From Hydractinia symbiolongicarpus (Eukaryota > Cnidaria > Hydrozoa > Anthoathecata > Hydractiniidae): a DNA stretch of 64,000 nt. Location of the stretch: positions 436,001-500,000 of the forward strand of contig NC_079876.1 in assembly GCF_029227915.1 (NCBI RefSeq). The letters run 5' to 3'. Made by a program: the position numbers and the translations under genes. Each line of letters opens with the position of its first letter. Position 1 is the first letter of the stretch. Positions 12,790 through 26,300 of the stretch are shown piece by piece. The notes beneath the pieces were generated by a model, which made no database searches, was not told where the DNA came from, and worked only from the letters and a program-made list of their open reading frames with translations.

Positions 12790-15700
12790 TTTTTTTCACC
12801 ACTAAAACGCATGAGACTTGTAGTTTTCAAAAATGTTTTCATTTTTGATGAGACACTTAATAAAAGAGGTTTAATCACCGGCAAACGAAAACCCGCGATT
12901 TTCCGTAAATGCCGGGCTTGGCCCGTATAGTCGAATGTATACAAAGAAAGTACCCAGGGAGTAAACTCATTTCTCGAACGATTTTTTAAATTATTTATTC
13001 ACCACTAAAACGCATGAGACTTGTAGTTTTCAAAAATGTTTTCACTTTTAATGAGACGCTGAATAAAAGAAGTTTAATCGCCGGCAAACGAAAACCTGCG
13101 ATTTCCCGTAAATCCTGGACTCGGCCCGTATAGTCAAAAGTGTACAAAGAAAGTACCCACGGAGTAAACTCATTTCCCAAACGATTTTTTAAATTATTAT
13201 TTCACCACTAAAGCCCATGGGACTTGTAGTTTTAAAAAATGTTTTCATTTTTGATAAGACGCTGAATAAAAGATGTTTAATCGCCGGCAAACGAAAACCT
13301 GCGATTTCCCGTAAATCCTGGACTCGGCCCGTATAGTCAAAAGTATACAAGGAAAGTACCAAGTGAGTAAACTCATTTCCCGAACGAATTTTTAAATTAT
13401 TTTTTCACCACTAAAACGCATCAGACTTGTAGTTTTCAAAAATGTTTTCATTTTTGATGAGACGCTGAATAAAAGAAGTTTAATCGCCGGCAAACGAAAA
13501 CCTGCGATTTCCCGTAAATCCCGGACTCGGCCCGTATAGTCAAAAGTATACAAAGAAAGTACCCAGGGTGTAAACGCATTTCCCGAACGATTTTTTAAAT
13601 TATTTTTTCACCACTAAAACGCATGAGACTTGTAGTTTTCAAAAATGTTTTCATTTTTGATGTGACGCTGAATATAAAAAGTTTAATCGCCGGCAAACGA
13701 AAACCTGCGATTTCCCGTAAATCCCGGACTCGGCCCGTATAGTCAAAAGTATACAAAGAAAGTACCCAGGGTGTAAACGCATTTCACGAACGATTTTTTA
13801 AATTATTTTTTCACCACTAAAACGCATGAGACTTGTAGTTTTTGAAAATGTTTTCATTTTTGATGAGACGCTGAATAAAAGAAGTTTAATCGCCGGCAAA
13901 CGAAAACCCGCGATTTCCCGTAAATCCCGGACTCGGCCCGTATAGTCAAAAGTATACAAAGAGAGTACCCAGGGAGTAAACTCATTTCCCAAACGAATTT
14001 TTAAATTATTTTTTCACCACTAAAACGCATGAGACTTGTAGTTTTCAAAAATGTTTTCATTTTTGATGAGACGCTGAATAAAAGAAGTTTAATCGCCGGA
14101 AAACGAAAACCTGCGATTTCCCGTAAATCCCGGACTCGGCCCGTATAGTCAAAAGTATACAAAGAAAGTACCCAGTGAGTAAACTCATTTCCCGAACGAA
14201 TTTTTAAATTATTTTTTCACCACTAAAACGCATCAGACTTGTAGTTTTCAAAAATTTTTTCATTTTTGATGAGACGCTGAATAAAAGAAGTTTAATCGCC
14301 GGCAAACGAAAACCTGCGATTTCCCGTAAATCCCGGACTCGGCCCGTATAGTCAAAAGTATACAAAGAAAGTACCTAGGGTGTAAACGCATTTCCCGAAC
14401 GATTTTTTAAATTATTTTTTCACCACTAAAACGCATGAGACTTGTAGTTTTCAAAAATGTTTTCATTTTTGATGAGAAGCTTAATAAAAGAGGTTTAATC
14501 ACCGGCAAACGAAAACACGCGATTCTCCGTAAATGCCGGGCTTGGCCCGTATAGTCGAATGTATACAAAGAAAGTACCCAGGGAGTAAACTCATTTCTCG
14601 AACGATTTTTTAAATTATTTATTCACCACTAAAACGCATGAGACTTGTAGTTTTCAAAAATGTTTGCACTTTTAATGAGACGCTGAATAAAAGAAGTTTA
14701 ATCGCTGGCAAACGAAAACCTGCGATTTCCCGTAAATCCTGGACTCGGCCCGTATAGTCAAAAGTGTACAAAGAAAGTACCCACGGAGTAAACTCATTTC
14801 CCAAACGATTTTTTAAATTATTATTTCACCACTAAAGCCCATGGGACTTGTAGTTTTAAAAAATGTTTTCATTTTTGATAAGACGCTAAATAAAAGATGT
14901 TTAATCGCCGGCAAACGAAAACCTGCGATTTCCCGTAAATCCTGGACTCGGCCCGTATAGTCAAAAGTATACAAGGAAAGTACCAAGTGAGTAAACTCAT
15001 TTCCCGAACGAATTTTTAAATTATTTTTTCACCACTAAAACGCATCAGACTTGTAGTTTTCAAAAATGTTTTCATTTTTGATGAGACGCTGAATAAAAGA
15101 AGTTTAATCGCCGGCAAACGAAAACCTGCGATTTCCCGTAAATCCCGGACTCGGCCCGTATAGTCAAAAGTATACAAAGAAAGTACCCAGGGTGTAAACG
15201 CATTTCCCGAACGATTTTTTAAATTATTTTTTCACCACTAAAACGCATGAGACTTGTAGTTTTCAAAAATGTTTTCATTTTTGATGTGACGCTGAATATA
15301 AAAAGTTTAATCGCCGGCAAACGAAAACCTGCGATTTCCCGTAAATCCCGGACTAGGCCCGTATAGTCAAAAGTATACAAAGAAAGTACCCAGGGTGTAA
15401 ACGCATTTCCCGAACGATTTTTTAAATTATTTTTTCACCACTAAAACGCATGAGACTTGTAGTTTTTGAAAATGTTTTCATTTTTGATGAGACGCTGAAT
15501 AAAAGAAGTTTAATCGCCGGCAAACGAAAACCCGCGATTTCCCGTAAATCCCGGACTCGGCCCGTATAGTCAAAAGTATACAAAGAGAGTACCCAGGGAG
15601 TAAACTCATTTCCCAAACGAATTTTTAAATTATTTTTTCACCAATAAAACGCATGAGACTTGTAGTTTTCAAAAATGTTTTCATTTTTGATGAGACGCTG

Positions 15701-16037
15701 AATAAAAGAAGTTTAATCGCCGGAAAACGAAAACCTGCGATTTCCCGTAAATCCCGGACTCGGCCCGTATAGTCAAAAGTATACAAAGAAAGTACCCAGT
15801 GAGTAAACTCATTTCCCGAACGAATTTTTAAATTATTTTTTCACCACTAAAACGCATCAGACTTGTAGTTTTCAAAAATTTTTTCATTTTTGTTGAGACG
15901 CTGAATAAAAGAAGTTTAATCGCCGGCAAACGAAAACCTGCGATTTCCCGTAAATCCCGGACTCGGCCCGTATAGTCAAAAGTATACAAAGAAAGTACCT
16001 AGGGTGTAAACGCATTTCCCGAACGATTTTTTAAATT
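12790..16037 (+). repeat. 1,624-bp eight-monomer unit, two tandem copies
   Basis: Positions about 12,790-14,413 recur at 14,414-16,037 with an offset of exactly 8 x 203 bp. Shared markers include AATGCCGGGC, TTATTTATTCACC, the CACTTTTAATGAGACG N-type, ACCAAGTGAG, the CGCATTTCCCG junctions, TTTTTGAAAATG and AAAGAGAGTACCC. Private changes in one copy or the other are few. A third, overlapping 1,826-bp duplication starts inside the second copy. Confidence 0.85.
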
Positions 16038-18836
16038 ATTTTTTCACCACTAAAACGCATGAGACTTGTAGTTTTCAAAAATTTTTTCATTTTTGATGTG
16101 ACGCTGAATATAAAAAGTTTAATCGCCGGCAAACGAAAACCTGCGATTTCCCGTAAATCCCGGACTCGGCCCGTATAGTCAAAAGTATACAAAGAAAGTA
16201 CCCAGGAAGTAAACTCTTTTCCCGAACGATTTTTTAAATTATTTTTCCACCACTAAAACGCATGAGACTTGTAGTTTTCAAAAATCTTTTCCTTTTTGAT
16301 GAGACGCTTAATGAAAGAGGTTTAATCGCCGGCAAACGAAATCACGCGTTTTCCGTAAATCCGGGGCTTGGCCCGTATAGTCAAATGTATACAAAGAAAG
16401 TACCCAGGGAGTAAACTCATTTCCCGAAGGATTTTTCAAATTTTTTTTTCACCACTAAAACGCATGAGACTTGTAGTTTTCAAAAATGTTTTCATTTTTG
16501 ATGTGACGCTGAATATAAGAAGTTTAATCGCCGGCAAACGAAAACCTGCGATTTCCCGTAAATCCCGGACTCGGCCCGTATAGTCAAAAGTATACAAAGA
16601 AAGTACCCAGTGAGTAAACTCATTTCCCGAACGAATTTTTAAATTATTTTTTCACCACTAAAACGCATCAGACTTGTAGTTTTCAAAAATTTTTTCATTT
16701 TTGTTGAGACGCTGAATAAAAGAAGTTTAATCGCCGGCAAACGAAAACCTGCGATTTCCCGTAAATCCCGGACTCGGCCCGTATAGTCAAAAGTATACAA
16801 AGAAAGTACCTAGGGTGTAAACGCATTTCCCGAACGATTTTTTAAATTATTTTTTCACCACTAAAACGCATGAGACTTGTAGTTTTCAAAAATTTTTTCA
16901 TTTTTGATGTGACGCTGAATATAAAAAGTTTAATCGCCGGCAAACGAAAACCTGCGATTTCCCGTAAATCCCGGACTCGGCCCGTATAGTCAAAAGTATA
17001 CAAAGAAAGTACCCAGGGTGTAAACGCATTTCCCGAACGATTTTTTAAATTATTTTTTCACCACTAAAACGCATGAGACTTGTAGTTTTCAAAAATGTTT
17101 TCATTTTTGATGTGACGCTGAATATAAAAAGTTTAATCGCCGGCAAACGAAAACCTGCGATTTCCCGTAAATCCCGGACTAGGCCCGTATAGTCAAAAGT
17201 ATACAAAGAAAGTACCCAGGGTGTAAACGCATTTCCCGAACGATTTTTTAAATTATTTTTTCACCACTAAAACGCATGAGACTTGTAGTTTTTGAAAATG
17301 TTTTCATTTTTGATGAGACGCTGAATAAAAGAAGTTTAATCGCCGGCAAACGAAAACCCGCGATTTCCCGTAAATCCCGGACTCGGCCCGTATAGTCAAA
17401 AGTATACAAAGAGAGTACCCAGGGAGTAAACTCATTTCCCAAACGAATTTTTAAATTATTTTTTCACCAATAAAACGCATGAGACTTGTAGTTTTCAAAA
17501 ATGTTTTCATTTTTGATGAGACGCTGAATAAAAGAAGTTTAATCGCCGGAAAACGAAAACCTGCGATTTCCCGTAAATCCCGGACTCGGCCCGTATAGTC
17601 AAAAGTATACAAAGAAAGTACCCAGTGAGTAAACTCATTTCCCGAACGAATTTTTAAATTATTTTTTCACCACTAAAACGCATCAGACTTGTAGTTTTCA
17701 AAAATTTTTTCATTTTTGTTGAGACGCTGAATAAAAGAAGTTTAATCGCCGGCAAACGAAAACCTGCGATTTCCCGTAAATCCCGGACTCGGCCCGTATA
17801 GTCAAAAGTATACAAAGAAAGTACCTAGGGTGTAAACGCATTTCCCGAACGATTTTTTAAATTATTTTTTCACCACTAAAACGCATGAGACTTGTAGTTT
17901 TCAAAAATTTTTTCATTTTTGATGTGACGCTGAATATAAAAAGTTTAATCGCCGGCAAACGAAAACCTGCGATTTCCCGTAAATCCCGGACTCGGCCCGT
18001 ATAGTCAAAAGTATACAAAGAAAGTACCCAGGAAGTAAACTCTTTTCCCGAACGATTTTTTAAATTATTTTTCCACCACTAAAACGCATGAGACTTGTAG
18101 TTTTCAAAAATCTTTTCCTTTTTGATGAGACGCTTAATGAAAGAGGTTTAATCGCCGGCAAACGAAATCACGCGTTTTCCGTAAATCCGGGGCTTGGCCC
18201 GTATAGTCAAATGTATACAAAGAAAGTACCCAGGGAGTAAACTCATTTCCCGAAGGATTTTTCAAATTTTTTTTTCACCACTAAAACGCATGAGACTTGT
18301 AGTTTTCAAAAATGTTTTCATTTTTGATGTGACGCTGAATATAAGAAGTTTAATCGCCGGCAAACGAAAACCTGCGATTTCCCGTAAATCCCGGACTCGG
18401 CCCGTATAGTCAAAAGTATACAAAGAAAGTACCCAGTGAGTAAACTCATTTCCCGAACGAATTTTTAAATTATTTTTTCACCACTAAAACGCATCAGACT
18501 TGTAGTTTTCAAAAATTTTTTCATTTTTGTTGAGACGCTGAATAAAAGAAGTTTAATCGCCGGCAAACGAAAACCTGCGATTTCCCGTAAATCCCGGACT
18601 CGGCCCGTATAGTCAAAAGTATACAAAGAAAGTACCTAGGGTGTAAACGCATTTCCCGAACGATTTTTTAAATTATTTTTTCACCACTAAAACGCATGAG
18701 ACTTGTAGTTTTCAAAAATTTTTTCATTTTTGATGTGACGCTGAATATAAAAAGTTTAATCGCCGGCAAACGAAAACCTGCGATTTCCCGTAAATCCCGG
18801 ACTCGGCCCGTATAGTCAAAAGTATACAAAGAAAGT
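15185..18836 (+). repeat. 1,826-bp nine-monomer unit, two tandem copies
   Basis: About 15,185-17,010 recurs at 17,011-18,836. Rare variants repeat 1,826 bp apart: GGACTAGGCCCG (15,350 and 17,176), CACCAATAAAACG (15,640 and 17,466), CATTTTTGTTGAGACG, GTACCTAGGG, AAAATCTTTTCCTTTTTG and GAAGGATTTTTCAAA. I noticed essentially no differences between the copies on reading, so this is among the youngest duplications in the window. The unit is nine monomers minus 1 bp. Confidence 0.85.
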
Positions 18837-19239
18837 ACCCAGGAAGTAAACTCTTTTCCCGAACGATTTTTTAAATTATTTTTCCACCACTAAAACGCAT
18901 GAGACTTGTAGTTTTCAAAAATCTTTTCCTTTTTGATGAGACGCTTAATGAAAGAGGTTTAATCGCCGGCAAACGAAATCACGCGTTTTCCGTAAATCCG
19001 GGGCTTGGCCCGTATAGTCAAATGTATACAAAGAAAGTACCCAGGGAGTAAACTCATTTCCCGAAGGATTTTTCAAATTTTTTTTTCACCACTAAAACGC
19101 ATGAGACTTGTAGTTTTCAAAAATGTTTTCATTTTTGATGTGACGCTGAATATAAGAAGTTTAATCGCCGGCAAACGAAAACCTGCGATTTCCCGTAAAT
19201 CCCGGACTCGGCCCGTATAGTCAAAAGTATACAAAGAAA
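17618..19239 (+). repeat. 811-bp four-monomer unit, two tandem copies
   Basis: The last four monomers of the 1,826-bp unit are duplicated again: about 17,618-18,428 and 18,429-19,239. GTTGAGACG lies 811 bp apart, as do CAGGAAGTAAACTC and GAAGGATTTTTCAAA. The copies look identical on reading. This duplication is later than, or part of the same process as, the 1,826-bp one. Confidence 0.85.
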
Positions 19240-19579
19240 GTACCCAGGGTGTAAACGCATTTCCCGAACGATTTTTTAAATTATTTTTTCACCACTAAAA
19301 CGCATGAGACTTGTAGTTTTCAAAAATGTTTTCATTTTTGATGTGACGCTGAATATAAGAAGTTTAATCGCCGGCAAACGAAAACCTGCGATTTCCCGTA
19401 AATCCCGGACTCGGCCCGTATAGTCAAAAGTATACAAAGAAAGTACCCAGGGAGTAAACTCATTTCCCGAACGATTTTTTAAATTTTTTTTTCACCACTA
19501 AAACGCATGAGACTTGTAGTTTTCAAAAATGTTTTCATTTTTAATGAGACGCTTAATGAAAGAGGTTTAATCACCGGCA
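19240..19579 (+). repeat. Two linking monomers between higher-order blocks
   Basis: A T-type monomer (GATGTGACGCTGAATATAAG) and the start of a monomer that joins an N-type feature (TTTTTAATGAGACG) to a K-type one (CTTAATGAAAGAGG). This mosaic suggests recombination between types. There is nothing else here. Confidence 0.8.
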
Positions 19580-20479
19580 AACGAAAACCCGCGATTTCCC
19601 GTAAATCCCGGGCTTGGCCCGTATAGTCGAATGTATACAAAGAAAGTACCCAGGGAGTAAACTCATTTCCCAAACGATTTTTTAAATTATTTATTCACCA
19701 CTAAAACGCATGAGACTTGTAGTTTTCAAAAATGTTTTCATTTTTAATGAGACGCTGAATAAAAGAAGTTTAATCGCCGGCAAACGAAAACCTGCCATTT
19801 CCCGTAAATCCTGGACTCGGCCCGTATAGTCAAAAGTGTACAAAGAAAGTACCCACGGAGTAAACTCATTTCCCAAACGATTTTTTAAATTATTATTTCA
19901 CCACTAAAGCCCATGGGACTTGTAGTTTTTAAAAATGTTTTCATTTTTGATGAGACGCTGAATAAAAGATGTTTAATCGCTGGCAAACGAAAACCCGCGA
20001 TTTCCCGTAAATCCCGGACTCGGCCCGTATAGTCAAAAGTATACAAGGAAAGTACCCAGTGAGTAAACTCATTTCCCGAACGAATTTTTAAATTATTTTT
20101 TCACCACTAAAACGCATCAGACTTGTAGTTTTCAAAAATGTTTTCATTTTTGATGAGACGCTTAATGAAAGAGGTTTAATCGCCGGCAAACGAAATCCCG
20201 CGTTTTCCGCAAATCCGGGGCTTGGCCCGTATAGTCAAATGTATACAAAGAAAGTACCCAGGGAGTAAACTCATTTCCCGAACGATTTTTCAAATTTTTT
20301 TTTCACCACTAAAACGCATGAGACTTGTAGTTTTTGAAAATGTTTTCATTTTTGATGAGACGCTGAATAAAAGAAGTTTGATCGCCGGCAAACGAAAACC
20401 CGCGATTTCCCGTTAATCCCGGACTTGGCCCGTATAGTCAAAAGTATACAAAGAGAGTACCCAGGGAGTAAACTCATTT

Positions 20480-20612
20480 TATTTTTGATGTGACGCTGAA
20501 TATAAGAAGTTTAATCGCCGGCAAACGAAAACCTGCGATTTCCCGTAAATCCGGGACTCGGCCCGTATAGTCAAAAGTATACAAAGAAAGTATTCAGGGA
20601 GTAAACTCTTTT
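20480..20612 (+). repeat. Truncated 133-bp monomer (first copy)
   Basis: The usual junction ACTCATTTCCCGAACG is replaced by ACTCATTTTATTTTTGATG, so about 70 bp from CCCGAACG through the left hairpin arm are missing. The joint shares a short T run with the GTTTTTATTTTTG form of the hairpin, suggesting joining at microhomology. The rest of the monomer is a normal T-type. The deletion predates the 1,958-bp duplication because both copies carry it. Confidence 0.9.
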
Positions 20613-22437
20613 CCCGAACGATTTTTTAAATTATTTTTCCACCACTAAAACGCATGAGACTTGTTATTTTCAAAAATCTTTTCTTTTTTGATGAGACGCT
20701 TAATGAAACAGGTTTAATCGCCGGCAAACGAAATCCCGCGTTTTCCGTAAATCCGGGGCTTGGCCCGTATAGTCAAATGTATACAAAGAAAGTACCCAGG
20801 GAGTAAACTCAATTCCCGAACGATTTTTTAAATTTTTTTTTCACCACTAAAACGCATGAGACTTATAGTTTTCAAAAATGTTTTCATTTTTGATGAGACG
20901 CTTAATGAAAGAGGTTTAATCACCGTCAAACGAAAACCCGCGATTTCCCGTAAATCCCGGGCTTGGCCCGTATAGTCGAATGTATACAAGGAAAGTACCC
21001 AGGGAGTAAACTCATTTCCAGAACGATTTTTTAAATTATTTTTTCAACACTAAAACGCATAAGACTTGTAGTTTTTAAGAATGTTTTCATTTTTGATGAG
21101 ACGCTGAATAAAAGAAGTTTAATCGCCGGCAAACGAAAACCCGCGATTTCCCGTAAATCCGGGGCTTGGCCCGTATAGTCAAATGTATACAAAGAAAGTA
21201 CCCAGGGAGTAAACTCATTTCCCGAACGATTTTTTAAATTTTTTTTTCACCACTAAAACGCATGAGACTTGTAGTTTTCAAAAATGTTTTCATTTTTGAT
21301 ATGACGCTGAATATAAGAAGTTTTATCGCCGGCAAACGAAAACCTGCGATTTCCCGTAAATCCCGGACTCGGCCCGTATAGTCAAAAGTATACAAAGAAA
21401 GTACCCAGGGAGTAAACTCATTTTCAGAACGATTTTTTAAATTATTTTTTCACCACTAAAACGCATAAGACTTGTAGTTTTTAAAAATGTTTTCATTTTT
21501 AATGAGACGCTGAATAAAAGAAGTTTAATCGCCGGCAAACGAAAACCCGCGATTTCCCGTAAATCCCGGGCTTGGCCCGTATAGTCGAATGTATACAAAG
21601 AAAGTACCCAGGGAGTAAACTCATTTCCCAAACGATTTTTTAAATTATTTATTCACCACTAAAACGCATGAGACTTGTAGTTTTCAAAAATGTTTTCATT
21701 TTTAATGAGACGCTGAATAAAAGAAGTTTAATCGCCGGCAAACGAAAACCTGCCATTTCCCGTAAATCCTGGACTCGGCCCGTATAGTCAAAAGTGTACA
21801 AAGAAAGTACCCACGGAGTAAACTCATTTCCCAAACGATTTTTTAAATTATTATTTCACCACTAAAGCCCATGGGACTTGTAGTTTTTAAAAATGTTTTC
21901 ATTTTTGATGAGACGCTGAATAAAAGATGTTTAATCGCTGGCAAACGAAAACCCGCGATTTCCCGTAAATCCCGGACTCGGCCCGTATAGTCAAAAGTAT
22001 ACAAGGAAAGTACCCAGTGAGTAAACTCATTTCCCGAACGAATTTTTAAATTATTTTTTCACCACTAAAACGCATCAGACTTGTAGTTTTCAAAAATGTT
22101 TTCATTTTTGATGAGACGCTTAATGAAAGAGGTTTAATCGCCGGCAAACGAAATCCCGCGTTTTCCGCAAATCCGGGGCTTGGCCCGTATAGTCAAATGT
22201 ATACAAAGAAAGTACCCAGGGAGTAAACTCATTTCCCGAACGATTTTTCAAATTTTTTTTTCACCACTAAAACGCATGAGACTTGTAGTTTTTGAAAATG
22301 TTTTCATTTTTGATGAGACGCTGAATAAAAGAAGTTTAATCGCCGGCAAACGAAAACCCGCGATTTCCCGTTAATCCCGGACTTGGCCCGTATAGTCAAA
22401 AGTATACAAAGAGAGTACCCAGGGAGTAAACTCATTT

Positions 22438-22570
22438 TATTTTTGATGTGACGCTGAATATAAGAAGTTTAATCGCCGGCAAACGAAAATCTGCGATTTC
22501 CCGTAAATCCGGGACTCGGCCCGTATAGTCAAAAGTATACAAAGAAAGTATTCAGGGAGTAAACTCTTTT
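22438..22570 (+). repeat. Truncated 133-bp monomer (second copy)
   Basis: Same joint as at 20,480, exactly 1,958 bp downstream. It differs from the first copy by GAAAATCTGCG against GAAAACCTGCG. It confirms that the truncated monomer was carried along when the block was duplicated. Confidence 0.9.
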
Positions 22571-23399
22571 CCCGAACGATTTTTTAAATTATTTTTCCAC
22601 CACTAAAACGCATGAGACTTGTTATTTTCAAAAATCTTTTCCTTTTTGATGAGACGCTTAATGAAAGAGGTTTAATCGCCGGCAAACGAAATCCCGCGTT
22701 TTCCGTAAATCCGGGGCTTGGCCCGTATAGTCAAATGTATACAAAGAAAGTACCCAGGGAGTAAACTCAATTCCCGAACGATTTTTTAAATTTTTTTTTC
22801 ACCACTAAAACGCATGAGACTTATAGTTTTCAAAAATGTTTTCATTTTTGATGAGACGCTTAATGAAAGAGGTTTAATCACCGTCAAACGAAAACCCGCG
22901 ATTTCCCGTAAATCCCGGGCTTGGCCCGTATAGTCGAATGTATACAAGGAAAGTACCCAGGGAGTAAACTCATTTCCAGAACGATTTTTTAAATTATTTT
23001 TTCAACACTAAAACGCATAAGACTTGTAGTTTTTAAGAATGTTTTCATTTTTGATGAGACGCTGAATAAAAGAAGTTTAATCGCCGGCAAACGAAAACCC
23101 GCGATTTCCCGTAAATCCGGGGCTTGGCCCGTATAGTCAAATGTATACAAAGAAAGTACCCAGGGAGTAAACTCATTTCCCGAACGATTTTTTAAATTTT
23201 TTTTTCACCACTAAAACGCATGAGACTTGTAGTTTTCAAAAATGTTTTCATTTTTGATGTGACGCTGAATATAAGAAGTTTTATCGCCGGCAAACGAAAA
23301 CCTGCGATTTCCCGTAAATCCCGGACTCGGCCCGTATAGTCAAAAGTATACAAAGAAAGTACCCAGGGAGTAAACTCATTTTCAGACCGATTTTTTAAA

Positions 23400-26300
23400 T
23401 TATTTTTTCACCACTAAAACGCATAAGACTTGTAGTTTTTAAAAATGTTTTCATTTTTAATGAGACGCTGAATAAAAGAAGTTTAATCGCCGGCAAACGA
23501 AAACCCGCGATTTCCCGTAAATCCCGGCTTGGCCCGTATAGTCAAAAGTATACAAAGAAAGTACCCAGGGAGTAAACTCATTTCCCGAACGATTTTTTAA
23601 ACTTTTTTTTCACCACTAAAACGCATGAGACTTGTAGTTTTCAAAAATGTTTTCATTTTTGATGAGACGCTTAATGAAAGAGGTTTAATCACCGGCAAAC
23701 GAAAACCCGCGATTTCCCGTAAATCCCGGGCTTGGCCCGTATAGTCGAATGTATACAAAGAAAGTACCCAGGGAGTAAACTCATTTCCCGAACGATTTTT
23801 TAAATTATTTATTCACCACTAAAACGCATGAGACTTGTAGTTTTCAAAAATGTTTTCATTTTTAATGAGACGCTGAATAAAAGAAGTTTAATCGCCGGCA
23901 AACGAAAACCTGCGATTTCCCGTAAATCCTGGACTCGGCCCGTATAGTCAAAAGTGTACAAAGAAAGTACCCACGGAGTAAACTCATTTCCCAAACGATT
24001 TTTTAAATTATTATTTCACCACTAAAGCCCATGGGACTTGTAGTTTTTAAAAATGTTTTCATTTTTGATGAGATGCTGAATAAAAGATGTTTAATCGCCG
24101 GCAAACGAAAACCCGTGATTTCCCGTAAATCCCGGACTCGGCCCGTATAGTCAAAAATATACAAGGAAAGTACCCAGTGAGTAAACTCATTTCCCAAACG
24201 AATTTTTAAATTATTTTTTCACCACTAAAACGCATCAGACTTGTAGTTTTCAAAAATGTTTTCATTTTTGATGAGACGCTGAATAAAAGAAGTTTAATCG
24301 CCGGTAAACGAAAACCTGCGATTTCCCGTAAATCCCAGACTCGGCCCTTATTGTCAAAAGTGTACAAAGAAAGTACCCAGGGTGTAAACTCATTTCCCGA
24401 ACGATTTTTTAAATTATTTTTTCACCACTAAAACGCATGAGACTTGTAGTTTTTGAAAATGTTTTCATTTTTGATGAGACGCTGAATAAAAGAAGTTTAA
24501 TCGCCGGCAAACGAAAACCCGCAATTTCCCGTAAATCCCGGACTCGGCCCGTATAGTCTAAAGTATACAAAGAAAGTACCCAGGGAGTAAACTCATTTCC
24601 CAAACGAATTTTTAAATTATTTTTTCACCACTAAAATGCATGAGACTTGTAGTTTTCAAAAATGTTTTCATTTTTGATGAGACGCTGAATAAAAGAAGTT
24701 TAATCGCCGGCAAACGAAAACCTGCGATTTCCCGTAAATCCCGGACTCGGCCCGTATAGTCAAAAGTATACAAAGAAAGTACCCAGGGTGTAAACTCATT
24801 TCTCGAACGATTTTTTAAATTATTTTTTCACCAGTAAAACGCATGAGACTTGTAGTTTTCCAAAATGTTTTCATTTTTGATGTGACGCTGAATATAAGAA
24901 GTTTAATCGCCGGCAAACGAAAACCTGCGATTTCCCGTAAATCCCAGGCTCGGCCCGTATAGTCAAAAGTATACAAAGAAAGTACCCAGGGAGTAAACTC
25001 ATTTCCCGAACGATTTTTTAAATTTTTTTTTCACCACTAAAACGCATGAGACTTGTAGTTTTCAAAAATGTTTTTATTTTTGATGAGACGCTTAATGAAA
25101 GAGGTTTAATCACCGGCAAACGAAAACCCGCGATTTCCCGTAAATCCCGGACTCGGCCCGTATAGTCAAAAGTATACAAGTAAAGTACCCAGTAAGTAAA
25201 CTCATTTCCCGAACGAATTTTTAAATTATTTTTTCACCACTAAAACGCATCAGACTTGTAGTTTTCAAAAATGTTTTCATTTTTGATGAGACGCTTAATG
25301 AAAGAGGTTTATTCGCCGGCAAACGAAATCCCGCGTTTTCCGTAAATCCGGGGCTTGGCCCGTATAGTCAAATGTATACAAAGAAAGTACCCAGGGAGTA
25401 AACTCAATTCCCGAACGATTTTTTAAATTTTTTTTTCACCACTAAAACGCATGAGACTTATAGTTTTCAAAAATGTTTTCATTTTTGATGAGACGCTTAA
25501 TGAAAGAGGTTTAATCACCGTCAAACGAAAACCCGCGATTTCCCGTAAATCCCGGGCTTGGCCCGTATAGTCGAATGTATACAAGGAAAGTACCCAGGGA
25601 GTAAACTCATTTCCAGAACGATTTTTTAAATTATTTTTTCAACACTAAAACGCATAAGACTTGTAGTTTTTAAGAATGTTTTCATTTTTGATGAGACGCT
25701 GAATAAAAGAAGTTTAATCGCCGGCAAACGAAAACCCGCGATTTCCCGTAAATCCGGGGCTTGGCCCGTATAGTCAAATGTATACAAAGAAAGTACCCAG
25801 GGAGTAAACTCATTTCCCGAACGATTTTTTAAATTTTTTTTTCACCACTAAAACGCATAAGACTTGTAGTTTTTAAAAATGTTTTCATTTTTAATGAGAC
25901 GCTGAATAAAAGAAGTTTAATCGCCGGCAAACGAAAACCCGCGATTTCCCGTAAATCCCGGCTTGGCCCGTATAGTCAAAAGTATACAAAGAAAGTACCC
26001 AGGGAGTAAACTCATTTCCCGAACGATTTTTTAAATTTTTTTTTCACCACTAAAACGCATGAGACTTGTAGTTTTCAAAAATGTTTTCATTTTTGATGAG
26101 ACGCTTAATGAAAGAGGTTTAATCACCGGCAAACGAAAACCCGCGATTTCCCGTAAATCCCGGGCTTGGCCCGTATAGTCGAATGTATACAAAGAAAGTA
26201 CCCAGGGAGTAAACTCATTTCCCGAACGATTTTTTAAATTATTTATTCACCACTAAAACGCATGAGACTTGTAGTTTTCAAAAATGTTTTCATTTTTAAT

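Larger units (their letters stand above)
19580..23495 (+). repeat. 1,958-bp unit with a truncated monomer, two tandem copies
   Basis: About 19,580-21,537 recurs at 21,538-23,495. Shared markers are CCTGCCATTTCCC, CGCTGGCAAACG in a G-type monomer, TTTTCCGCAAATCC, the truncated monomers at 20,480 and 22,438, AGTATTCAGGG, TTGTTATTTTC, CACCGTCAAACG and TTTTTAAGAATG. Ten monomers would be 2,030 bp; the shortfall is explained by the truncated monomer plus about 2 bp of small indels. Private differences are few (GATATGACG against GATGTGACG, AACAGG against AAGAGG). Confidence 0.88.
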
